Source of the DNA: Proteobacteria bacterium UBA1847
GTDB lineage: Bacteria > Pseudomonadota > Gammaproteobacteria > Steroidobacterales > Woeseiaceae
Reading direction: 5' to 3'
Length of the DNA stretch: 7,547 bases
Assembly: GCA_002338605.1 (NCBI GenBank)
Contig: DDIP01000350.1
Span: 1 to 7,547 of the forward strand
How positions within the stretch are numbered: the first letter of the stretch is position 1; each line of letters starts with the position of its first letter. Shown one piece after another: positions 1 through 6,842 of the stretch. The position numbers and the translations under genes are program-made. A model generated the notes under the pieces. That model saw only the letters and a program-made list of their open reading frames with translations. It was not told where the DNA came from and searched no databases.

Positions 1-1697
1 AAGCCGTAGCCGCAAAGAATGCCGCCGAAAACATCACGATGGTGTTGTACCCGAACGCGGTAACTGAAACCGGTCGGGAGCTGCGACTGCGACAGCAATA
101 CCTGCTGGCATCAGCCAGTCTGCAGGACACGGTCCGGGACTGGTGTGAGCGGCACGGCGACGATTTCAGCGACTTCGCTGCCAAGAACTGTTTTCAATTG
201 AACGATACGCATCCGGCCGTCGCGGTACCGGAACTGATGCGCATTCTCCTCGACGAGCACGGACTCGAATGGGATGACGCCTGGCAAATAACCCGGCAAA
301 CAATGGCCTATACGAATCACACCTTGTTGCCGGAGGCCCTGGAAGTCTGGACTGAGTCGTTGTTTGCCCGGCTGCTACCGCGTGTACTTGAGATCATTCA
401 TGAGATTAACGATCGCTTCCTGAAAGAACTCGGTGAACGCTGGCCAGGAGACGACGACAGAATGCGGCGCATGTCACTCATAGGTGAAGGGCATGAACCT
501 GTTGTGCGCATGGCGTATCTTGCAATCGTGGGCAGCTTTTCGATCAATGGTGTCGCTGCATTGCACTCGCAGCTTCTGCAGGATGGCCTTTTCAACGATT
601 TCTACCAGCTTTGGCCGGAGCGCTTCAACAACAAGACGAATGGTGTCACGCAAAGACGCTGGCTTGCGGCCTGCAACCCGGGCCTCACGGCTTTGATTAA
701 TTCGAAGCTGGGCGAAGGATGGGTCACAAACCTGAGCGAGCTTGAGGGACTTCGGGAGTTTGCCGAAGACCCCGCCTTCCGGGAGCGGTGGCAATCCATC
801 AAGCTTGCAAACAAACAGCGGCTCGCAGCGCTGATTGAACTGCGGTGCAACCTGGTGCTCGATCCGACAATGCTTTTCGACGTACAGGTGAAGCGGATTC
901 ACGAGTACAAGCGGCAACTCATGAACCTGTTGCACGCCGTTCACCTCTACGACCGCATCATCCGCGGCGATGTCAAAGGGATGGTGCCGCGAGCGATTGT
1001 TATCGGCGGTAAAGCGGCCCCTGGCTACGAAATGGCGAAGGCAATAATCAAGAGCATCAATAGTGTCGCCGAAGTTATCAACAAAGCACCGGAAACCGAG
1101 GGCTTGCTGCGCCTTGTATTCCTGCCCGACTACAACGTGTCAGCCATGGAAATCATTTGTCCCGCAGCGGACTTGTCGGAGCAGATTTCGACGGCCGGCA
1201 AAGAGGCCTCAGGCACCGGTAACATGAAGTTCATGATGAACGGCGCACTGACGATCGGCACACTAGACGGCGCAAATGTCGAAATTCGCGAGGCCGTCGG
1301 CGAAGAAAATTTCTTTTTGTTCGGCAATACAGTGGAACAGATTGAAGCGATCAAACCCACTTACGACCCGCATGCGATCATTACTGGCGATGTGGATTTT
1401 TCCCGGGCAATGCAGCTCTTCGAGGATGGCCATCTTGATGGTGCCGAAGAGGGAATTCATCAGTCCATCATCCACGCGATTAGGAGTCCACACGACCAGT
1501 GGATGACCGCCGCTGATTTCCGGGGCTTTATCGATGCGCAACAGCAAGTCAACGAGGCCTACAAAAACCGGGAAAACTGGACGCGAATGAGCATTCTTAA
1601 CACCGCGTCCAGTGGTCGCTTTTCGACGGATCGTACGATGCAGGACTATAACCGCGACATCTGGCATACCGACCCGATCAACCCTGACGACCTATGA
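1..1697 (+). CDS. glgP: Glycogen phosphorylase, C-terminal part (5' end outside window)
   Basis: This is a GT35 glycogen/maltodextrin phosphorylase, a cytoplasmic PLP enzyme that releases glucose-1-phosphate from the non-reducing ends of alpha-1,4-glucan chains. The reading frame is open from base 3 with no stop, so the gene starts left of the window. About 564 residues are visible, against roughly 815-840 for the whole family, so some 250-280 N-terminal residues are missing; the ATG at 39 is an internal Met. Motifs in order are QLNDTHP (195-215), the NKTNGVTQRRW loop (630-662), KRIHEYKRQ (891-917), KAAPGYEMAK (from about 1011) and the PLP site EASGTGNMK, whose Schiff-base lysine codon is 1227-1229, followed by NGALTIGTLDGANVEI. 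All catalytic landmarks of the C-terminal domain are intact. The stop TGA overlaps the glgX ATG. Functional assignment is very secure; the symbol glgP rather than malP rests on the glgX neighbour. Confidence 0.96.
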   Translation, partial: AVAAKNAAENITMVLYPNAVTETGRELRLRQQYLLASASLQDTVRDWCERHGDDFSDFAAKNCFQLNDTHPAVAVPELMRILLDEHGLEWDDAWQITRQTMAYTNHTLLPEALEVWTESLFARLLPRVLEIIHEINDRFLKELGERWPGDDDRMRRMSLIGEGHEPVVRMAYLAIVGSFSINGVAALHSQLLQDGLFNDFYQLWPERFNNKTNGVTQRRWLAACNPGLTALINSKLGEGWVTNLSELEGLREFAEDPAFRERWQSIKLANKQRLAALIELRCNLVLDPTMLFDVQVKRIHEYKRQLMNLLHAVHLYDRIIRGDVKGMVPRAIVIGGKAAPGYEMAKAIIKSINSVAEVINKAPETEGLLRLVFLPDYNVSAMEIICPAADLSEQISTAGKEASGTGNMKFMMNGALTIGTLDGANVEIREAVGEENFFLFGNTVEQIEAIKPTYDPHAIITGDVDFSRAMQLFEDGHLDGAEEGIHQSIIHAIRSPHDQWMTAADFRGFIDAQQQVNEAYKNRENWTRMSILNTASSGRFSTDRTMQDYNRDIWHTDPINPDDL

Positions 1698-3757
1698 CCG
1701 ATTTAGAGGACCCGAAAACGCTCGGTGCAAGCTGGGATGGCGACGGCGTGAATTTCGCATTGTCCGCTGCTGGCGCGGACCGTGTAGAGCTTTGCCTGTT
1801 CGATAATTCTGGTCAGCCGCAGACCTGTCACGACCTGCCGCATTTTGAAGACGGAATTTTTCACGGCTACCTCAGCGGATGTCAGCCAGGGCAGCATTAT
1901 GGCTATCGTGTGCACGGACCGTATGACCCGGCTGCCGGGCTGTTCCACAACGCCAGCAAGCTGCTGATTGACCCATACGCCCGCCTGCTGAGTGGCCCCG
2001 TTGTCTGGTCGGACGCTTTGTATGGTCACGATCTGTCGGTGGATACTGACAAACCCATGCAGCGAAGTCTCCTTGACAGTGCGGCATTCGTACCAAAGGC
2101 AATTGTTTCTGACTCCAGTGGACTCGTATCTCGCCGACGTCCCCGGATTCCGTGGTCTGAAACCATCATTTACGAGCTCAACGTGCGTGGCTTCACCATG
2201 CGTCATCCTGCAATGACGGAGCAGGACCGTGGGCGCTTTCTGGGTTTAAAGAACAAGGAAGTCCTCGACTATCTGAAGGCGCTGGGCGTGACGGCGGTTG
2301 AACTCATGCCGGTTCACGCTTTTGTTGACGAAAGTTTTCTCAGCGACCGGGGACTCAGAAACTACTGGGGCTACAACTCGATAAATTTCTTTACGCCCGA
2401 GACCCGCCTCAGTTTCAGCGATGGCATTCATGAGTTCCGGGAAATGGTCAACAGCATCCACGATGCCGGCCTCGAGGTCATTCTGGACGTGGTCTACAAC
2501 CACACGGCGGAAGGGGGCAAGCACGGCCCAACCTTGAGCTTCCGCGGTATCGACAATCTCGCGTACTACCGCACGATTGACGGATCACCGGGTGACTACG
2601 TGAACGACACCGGCTGCGGCAATACGCTGAACGCTGACAGCCTCACGGTGCAGAACATCATCCTGGACAGTCTTCGCTACTGGAGTTGCGAAATGGGCGT
2701 CGATGGTTTCCGTTTCGATTTGTGTCCAATTCTCGGACGCGGCCAGACGGGCTTTGACACACACCATCCCTTGTTGTCGAGAATTGAAACCGATCCGCTG
2801 CTGGCTGAAACGAAACTCATTGCCGAACCCTGGGATGTTGGTCCGGGTGGCTATCAGCTTGGCCATTTCTCACCCCGTTGGTCCGAATGGAATGACCAAT
2901 TTCGGGATTCCGTACGCCGATTCTGGCGCGGTGACGATGCCGAAGCGGCAACTTTCGCCAAGCGGCTACATGGGTCCGCCGATATTTTTGAAGCCGGGGG
3001 TCGCGCACCGCGGTCAAGTATCAATTTTGTTACCAGTCACGACGGCTTTACTCTGCTTGACGTCGTAAGTTACGAGCAGCGGCATAACCTCAACAATGGC
3101 GAAAGAAATCGGGATGGTCACCAGCACAACTACAGCTGCAACTACGGCAAGGAAGGCGCCACTGACGATTCGGGCATCAGCCGACTGAGGCGTCGACAAC
3201 GGCTTAACATGCTATCGAGCCTGTTACTCGCACAGGGGACGCCGATGCTGCTTGGGGGTGACGAATTTGGCAATTCGCAAAACGGCAATAACAACGCCTA
3301 TGCCCAGGACAATAACATCGGCTGGATCGATTGGAGTGATATTGACAAGGACCCGGAGTTTCTCAACACCGTTCGCCAGCTCATCTGGCTGCGTCGCCAG
3401 CACGCGTTGCTGAGGCACAACGATTACCGCCACGGACACAAGTCCAACGGAAACGGACACCCGGACATCAATTGGCTGACACCGGGAGGCACCGCGTTAA
3501 GCGCACAACAATGGAAACACGACAGGGCCCTGTTACTGCTCCTCACCGAAACAGGCGAAGCGATGCACGATGCCCGGCAGCCCACCGCGGCAGCCATACT
3601 GATAAATGCCGCCCTTGAGAATGTCGAGTTCGAACTGCCGGCAATCGATACGAACGGAAACTGGCGACTCGCGTTTGCCAGCTGCGAGATCGGCAACACG
3701 AAAGCCAACCGCTGGCAGCTGCCGGACCGAAGTTCGGCCTGTTTTCTTTACGAATAA
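1694..3757 (+). CDS. glgX: Glycogen debranching enzyme GlgX (GH13 isoamylase type)
   Basis: This cytoplasmic enzyme hydrolyses alpha-1,6 branch points of the short-branched limit dextrin left by glycogen phosphorylase. The protein has 687 residues, slightly longer than E. coli GlgX (about 657). A CBM48-type N-terminal domain (about residues 8-100, beginning TLGASWDGDGVNFALS) precedes the GH13 barrel. The four conserved regions are present: DVVYNH (265-270), DGFRFD with nucleophile Asp342, AEPWD with acid/base Glu378, and TSHDGFT with Asp450. GlgX/TreX-type signatures such as NYWGYNSINFF, the DTGCGNTLN stretch and GGDEFGNSQNGNNNAY are also present, and a beta C-terminal domain ends the protein. 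The ATG overlaps the glgP stop (ATGA) and has no strong Shine-Dalgarno, which points to translational coupling with glgP. The stop at 3755-3757 lies inside an inverted repeat shared with the convergent gene. No glycogen synthesis gene is in view. Confidence 0.96.
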   Translation: MTDLEDPKTLGASWDGDGVNFALSAAGADRVELCLFDNSGQPQTCHDLPHFEDGIFHGYLSGCQPGQHYGYRVHGPYDPAAGLFHNASKLLIDPYARLLSGPVVWSDALYGHDLSVDTDKPMQRSLLDSAAFVPKAIVSDSSGLVSRRRPRIPWSETIIYELNVRGFTMRHPAMTEQDRGRFLGLKNKEVLDYLKALGVTAVELMPVHAFVDESFLSDRGLRNYWGYNSINFFTPETRLSFSDGIHEFREMVNSIHDAGLEVILDVVYNHTAEGGKHGPTLSFRGIDNLAYYRTIDGSPGDYVNDTGCGNTLNADSLTVQNIILDSLRYWSCEMGVDGFRFDLCPILGRGQTGFDTHHPLLSRIETDPLLAETKLIAEPWDVGPGGYQLGHFSPRWSEWNDQFRDSVRRFWRGDDAEAATFAKRLHGSADIFEAGGRAPRSSINFVTSHDGFTLLDVVSYEQRHNLNNGERNRDGHQHNYSCNYGKEGATDDSGISRLRRRQRLNMLSSLLLAQGTPMLLGGDEFGNSQNGNNNAYAQDNNIGWIDWSDIDKDPEFLNTVRQLIWLRRQHALLRHNDYRHGHKSNGNGHPDINWLTPGGTALSAQQWKHDRALLLLLTETGEAMHDARQPTAAAILINAALENVEFELPAIDTNGNWRLAFASCEIGNTKANRWQLPDRSSACFLYE

Positions 3758-3778
3758 GATCGCGTCTTATTTGATTTT
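3752..3778 (+). terminator. Possible weak intrinsic terminator at the convergent glgX/unknown-gene end
   Basis: A perfect 7-bp inverted repeat, AATAAGA (3753-3759) and TCTTATT (3765-3771), with a 5-nt spacer TCGCG, is flanked by a possible G-U pair (3752/3772). It is followed on the + strand by a short T-rich run (TTTT at 3775-3778). The repeat contains the stop codons of both glgX (3755-3757) and the opposing gene (3767-3769). The stem is AT-rich and short, so termination would be weak. On the - strand there is no U-tract, so it fits glgX better than the opposing gene. Confidence 0.4.
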
Positions 3779-4429
3779 GAGAACAACCGGTCGGTCGATT
3801 TGCCTGCCGATCTCCTGCAGCACGGCCTCAGCACGAGCGACCGGCTTTTCCTGACGCGCCGCTGCAGCGAGTTGCCTGTCCTGCAACTGAACCGCAAGGT
3901 CCCGCAATTCCTCAAGCGAATTGACCAGCTTGCGACTAATTCGTGAGTCACTCCACAAGGCAGCGCGCTCCATGTGATGTGTCGTCGCCCACAAGTAGCG
4001 ACCCGCCATGGAATTGTTGTTCGCATCGCGGGAGATTCGCGCATGATAAAGATAATGCTGTGCAAGCAGCCAATGCGTCCTGCCGAACAGCTTGTCCAGC
4101 AATTCGGCAGTTACCTCCGGGCCGTCCAGATTGTCGCTCATCTGCAGCATCTGCTGGCCAACGTCTGCGAGTCTGTCGGCCAGCTCAGGCGATGACCGAC
4201 CAGACTCGATCGTGAGGTGGCTTGCGCTGGTCACCAGGTCGCGGCGCACTGCGTCAAAATCGCGCCGAACGAACGCATCGCGTATCGATCGAAAGCGATG
4301 CGATGGAACGTCGTAGAACGTCACCCAGAGATTTTCGTCGACTTCGACAAAGGAACCACGTGGCTGTGCAATTGACGGCGTCATCGCCAGGACTACGAGG
4401 GTGGCAGTTGCTATTGCTGAAATTCGCAT
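3767..4429 (-). CDS. Hypothetical exported alpha-helical protein
   Basis: I do not recognise this 220-residue protein. The start is the ATG at 4429: GAGG lies six bases upstream of it, whereas an in-frame TTG at 4441 would overlap that same ribosome-binding site. The N-terminus is a typical Sec signal peptide (MRISAIATATLVVLAMTPSIA, probable cleavage near residue 21). The mature part starts with FVEVDENLWVTFYDVPSHRF (27-46), then is strongly predicted helical by eye: RSIRDAFVRRDFDAVRRDL (48-66), a block rich in His, Tyr and Trp (about 118-160, including HWLLAQHYLYHARIS and ATTHHMERAALW), and a charged C-terminal helix (about 163-213). It has no cysteine, no membrane span after the signal and no catalytic motif that I can name. 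It follows the SDR gene by 66 nt on the same strand, so it may be the last gene of the peroxidase unit or have its own promoter. It is probably periplasmic; function unknown. Confidence 0.82.
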   Translation of the reverse strand: MRISAIATATLVVLAMTPSIAQPRGSFVEVDENLWVTFYDVPSHRFRSIRDAFVRRDFDAVRRDLVTSASHLTIESGRSSPELADRLADVGQQMLQMSDNLDGPEVTAELLDKLFGRTHWLLAQHYLYHARISRDANNNSMAGRYLWATTHHMERAALWSDSRISRKLVNSLEELRDLAVQLQDRQLAAAARQEKPVARAEAVLQEIGRQIDRPVVLKIK

Positions 4430-4495
4430 GACTTTCCTCAATTCCGGATTCTACGGACGATTCGACCATCTTAACCGCAGAAGGTGCGATTGAAT

Positions 4496-5242
4496 CTAGA
4501 ATTCGATCCTGGATCCATCGTAGGCGTACAAGCCACCACTGCAATCGGGTGACGAATCATCGATCACTTTTAGCAGCTTACCAGCGGAGACAGCGGGCGA
4601 GAACAATCTGGAACTATCAACGCGCTCTGTGAAAGGCTTCGATAGCGCAGTATCAACTGTCCCCGGATGCAATGCGAGAACTACGGAGGCAGGGTTCAGG
4701 CGCGCCTGTTCAATCGCCAGCGTCCGCACAGACATGTTCAATGCAGCTTTTGACATTCGGTAGGACATCCAGCCACCTAGTCGATTGTCAGAGATACTCC
4801 CAACTCGCGCAGAAAGTACTGCAAGAACTGACTTGTTATCTTTGCTGAGTGCAGGCAGAAAATGTTTCGCTACCATAACCGGGCCGATTGCGTTAATGGT
4901 CAGCACCTCGGCCATTGCCCGCGGATCAATTTCCCGCAGGCTCCTCTCAGGAAGTATTTGATCTTCGCGATGGAGAATTCCGGTAGCAACAATCACCAGA
5001 TCGAGCAACGAGTCGCGCGATGCCCATTCGGCAGCAACAGCGACCGACGATTCGTCGGTCACATCTATACTGTGCCAATTGACTTTTTCGCTGTCCCAAT
5101 TGAGACAGGAACGCGAAAAAACGCTGACGCTGCGGACATTTGCATCGGCCGCCAACAACTCAACGAAGGCGCGCCCTATGCCGCCGCTGGCACCGATTAC
5201 GGCGGCCCGGGCGTGAGAACGAAACGACGACAACAACGCCAC
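4496..5242 (-). CDS. SDR family oxidoreductase, C-factor (CsgA)-like
   Basis: This is a classical-size short-chain dehydrogenase/reductase (248 residues), presumed cytoplasmic and NAD(P)-dependent; its substrate is unknown. It shows the Rossmann glycine motif GASGGIG (17-23), DVT (60-62), ATG in place of the usual NAG (86-88), a structural Asn117, the probable catalytic Ser144, and YRMSK giving Tyr161 and Lys165. The stretch LHPGTVDTALSKPF (191-204) and the end SGGLYAYDG (235-243) are typical of the C-factor/CsgA-like subgroup, not of FabG. The start is GTG at 5242, 14 nt after the stop of the peroxidase gene. Its Shine-Dalgarno is poor (at best ACGAG some 10 nt upstream), so translation may depend on the upstream gene; TTG at 5236 is a less likely alternative. 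The adjacent peroxidase suggests a role in oxidative or lipid-peroxide metabolism, but that is inference from context only. Confidence 0.92.
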   Translation of the reverse strand: MALLSSFRSHARAAVIGASGGIGRAFVELLAADANVRSVSVFSRSCLNWDSEKVNWHSIDVTDESSVAVAAEWASRDSLLDLVIVATGILHREDQILPERSLREIDPRAMAEVLTINAIGPVMVAKHFLPALSKDNKSVLAVLSARVGSISDNRLGGWMSYRMSKAALNMSVRTLAIEQARLNPASVVLALHPGTVDTALSKPFTERVDSSRLFSPAVSAGKLLKVIDDSSPDCSGGLYAYDGSRIEF

Positions 5243-5256
5243 GATACGGCGCTCGT

Positions 5257-5808
5257 CTAGTTCACGAGTGCCAGATCAATCGCAGAGAGCAAGTCTTCAT
5301 CATACGGCTGCGTACGCGGGCTGAACTCCGCTATCAGTTTGCCGTTGCGACCGATCAAAAACTTGTGGAAGTTCCAAGTTGGGTAAGTCCCGGATGCTGC
5401 AGCGAGCTTGTCGAAGAACGGATGCGCGTTGCTTTTCCTGACCGAGATCTTTTCGAACATCGGAAACTCGACGCCGTAAGTCAACCGACAGAATTCCTGA
5501 ATCTGTTCTTCGGTGCCGGGTTCCTGACCGAGAAAATCATTGGACGGAAACCCCAACACGACCAGTCCCGCATCACCATACTGCCGATACAATTTCTCGA
5601 GTCCATCATATTGCGGTGTGTTGCCGCACCTGGAAGCAGTATTGACAACCAGTACTACTTTGCCATTGTAGGCCTCGCGTAGATTGACGGCCTCGTCCGA
5701 GGCAAGCCGCCTGAAATCATGGTCAAGAAGCATGCCCTCGTTGGCTATGGAAGAAGACACCGCCAGGATGAATAGCAGCAGCAAAATGATTCCGTTCGAA
5801 TTTCTCAC
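5257..5808 (-). CDS. Exported glutathione peroxidase family protein (thioredoxin-type, BtuE/Gpx-like)
   Basis: This is a thiol peroxidase of the GPx family that reduces H2O2 or organic hydroperoxides. It has 183 residues, including a hydrophobic leader (IILLLLFILAVSSSIA, residues 7-22) with likely cleavage before NE, so the enzyme should act in the periplasm. The peroxidatic cysteine is Cys61 in NTASRCGNTPQY, encoded by TGC, so it is not a selenoprotein. Gln95 (LGQEPG), Trp145 and Asn146 (WNF) complete the usual Cys-Gln-Trp-Asn set. Cys107 (QEFCRLTYGV) matches the resolving Cys82 of yeast Gpx3, which argues for a thioredoxin-like reductant. The middle cysteine of the common GFPCNQF motif is Ser89 (GFPSNDF). 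The start is GTG at 5808 with GGAG six bases upstream. It is the first gene of an apparent operon with the SDR downstream. Confidence 0.94.
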   Translation of the reverse strand: MRNSNGIILLLLFILAVSSSIANEGMLLDHDFRRLASDEAVNLREAYNGKVVLVVNTASRCGNTPQYDGLEKLYRQYGDAGLVVLGFPSNDFLGQEPGTEEQIQEFCRLTYGVEFPMFEKISVRKSNAHPFFDKLAAASGTYPTWNFHKFLIGRNGKLIAEFSPRTQPYDEDLLSAIDLALVN

Positions 5809-5951
5809 GTCGTACTCCGGGTATTGTATTCAGCTGAACTGTCATCAATTCTAGAGACGCAACCCGCAGCAATGGTTTCAAAGTTGTACGCAAATGAAAC
5901 TATATGTATCTGGCTGATTTCAGTTGTCTATTGCGTACAGGACATTCCGGA
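5809..5951 (-). promoter_or_regulatory. Intergenic region expected to carry the peroxidase operon promoter
   Basis: This 143-nt gap separates the stop of the serine hydrolase gene from the GTG of the peroxidase gene, and is noticeably more AT-rich than the genes around it. The ribosome-binding site of the peroxidase gene (GGAG, 5815-5818 on the - strand) is clear. No convincing sigma-70 promoter is visible. TAGAAT (5853-5848) lies at a sensible distance from the start but has no recognisable -35 box 16-18 nt upstream, and TACAAT (5828-5823) is too close to the start. An inverted repeat occupies 5885-5939. Confidence 0.35.
5885..5939. repeat. Inverted repeat with nested second arm in intergenic region
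   Basis: Perfect 9-nt arms TGTACGCAA (5885-5893) and TTGCGTACA (5931-5939) are separated by 37 nt. Nested inside are complementary TGAAA (5895-5899) and TTTCA (5918-5922), so the whole can fold as an interrupted stem. A competing hairpin uses GTTTCA (5875-5880) with TGAAAC (5895-5900). It lies just downstream of the serine hydrolase stop and upstream of the peroxidase gene. No U-tract follows on either strand, so it is not a standard intrinsic terminator; it may be a transcript 3' structure or a protein-binding site. Confidence 0.45.
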
Positions 5952-6842
5952 CTACTCGTCGTCAATGCCCCCGGCAAACTCCTGCGGAACGATCAGTTCT
6001 TCGACAACCGGCAACACTTGCCGAAGAATCGATTCACCCTTTTCGCTTTCCACGAGGCCGACAAGAATGTAGTCGCGCCAGAGCGTGCCGCGGACCATGA
6101 TCGCGTCGGCGTGCCATTGCTTCCATGTTCCGGACTTTCTGTACATCCGGGCATCCGGCGCCAATGCTTCGACCTGCGAAACGAACTTGTGGTGCAAATG
6201 CGGATCAACGAGGTCAGCCAGCATTTGTTCCGAGCGTTCCGGACTGATCAAACGGCCTTCAGATAGAAGGTAAAACACGCGGCAAACCTGTGTTGCCGTC
6301 GCGCCATGCGAAATATTGTGGATGGGATCACCGATGCGTGGACCTGAACTGGCGAAACGTTTGCCAACCCAAAGGCCACCACCGCGTTTTTCATCGTAAA
6401 AACCGTACTTGGGATCTTTCAGTACGGCCTGTATTTTTTTCATCCCAATGCGGTCAATCATCCGGGTCGCAGCAGAATTACTCGATACACGAATCATGTC
6501 GCCAAGATCCTTGCGAATCTCCGGGGTCTCTTTCAACGAGCCGTCGTCGAACGAGGCGTATGCCGCGATCAGGATCGCAATCTTCGGCAGACTCGCGGCG
6601 TACATCATTTCATTGCCGTTGACGCGCGCAAATCTTGGTGCGTCGCCGCTCAGATCGACCAGTCCGATCGCCATCTTTTTCCTGGCGATTAGCCGCTTCC
6701 ATTCAGGATTTGCAGACAAGCGCGCTTCGAGGACCTTTTGCAGCTCGGGATCGACACTTTCATACAGGGGTTGCCAGTCATCAGCATTGGCAACATGGGG
6801 CACGAGTACAGCCAACAACAATGTGAGTGTGACAAGCTTCAT
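5952..6842 (-). CDS. Exported class A beta-lactamase-like serine hydrolase
   Basis: This protein of 296 residues belongs to the penicillin-recognising/class A beta-lactamase-related serine hydrolases. The start is ATG at 6842, with AGGAG seven bases upstream; the frame is open back to 6908, but that extension lies inside the preceding gene and would bury the signal peptide. The leader MKLVTLTLLLAVLVPHVANA (1-20) with AXA cleavage predicts export to the periplasm. The three family motifs are SLPK (Ser84 nucleophile, Lys87), SNS (121-123, the SDN position) and KSGT (236-239, the KTG position). The omega-loop ExxLN glutamate of true class A enzymes is not found between SNS and KSGT; that region instead reads GGGLWVGK (154-161) and later SHGATATQV. 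True beta-lactam hydrolysis is therefore doubtful, and a peptidase or esterase role is equally possible. The ATG overlaps the stop of the upstream transporter gene (ATGA), indicating coupled expression. Confidence 0.9.
   Translation of the reverse strand: MKLVTLTLLLAVLVPHVANADDWQPLYESVDPELQKVLEARLSANPEWKRLIARKKMAIGLVDLSGDAPRFARVNGNEMMYAASLPKIAILIAAYASFDDGSLKETPEIRKDLGDMIRVSSNSAATRMIDRIGMKKIQAVLKDPKYGFYDEKRGGGLWVGKRFASSGPRIGDPIHNISHGATATQVCRVFYLLSEGRLISPERSEQMLADLVDPHLHHKFVSQVEALAPDARMYRKSGTWKQWHADAIMVRGTLWRDYILVGLVESEKGESILRQVLPVVEELIVPQEFAGGIDDE

Noticed and set aside
39..41. ATG at 39 as the true start of glycogen phosphorylase
   Set aside because: The frame stays open upstream with matching phosphorylase sequence (AENITMVLYPN), and the protein would lack the N-terminal third; it is an edge-truncated gene.
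474..944. 156-codon open frame on the - strand inside glgP
   Set aside because: It is fully antisense to highly conserved phosphorylase sequence, has no ribosome-binding site or recognisable protein, and is explained by the codon bias of the real gene.
1703..2206. 167-codon open frame on the - strand inside glgX
   Set aside because: It lies opposite the conserved CBM48 and barrel entry of GlgX; its translation has no domain-like features.
3715..3740. GC-rich short palindrome CCGAAGTTCGG near the glgX end as a terminator
   Set aside because: The loop is a single base, it is inside coding sequence, and no T-run follows directly.
5626..5628. Possible selenocysteine at the peroxidase active site
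   Set aside because: The codon is TGC (Cys), not TGA, and the frame continues normally.
5140..5682. 180-codon open frame on the + strand opposite the peroxidase and SDR genes
   Set aside because: Both - strand genes carry intact catalytic motifs across this stretch, so the + strand frame is a shadow.
5823..5828. TACAAT as a -10 box for the peroxidase operon
   Set aside because: The transcript would start at or inside the ribosome-binding site, and no -35 box sits at proper spacing (TTGATG is only 14 nt away).
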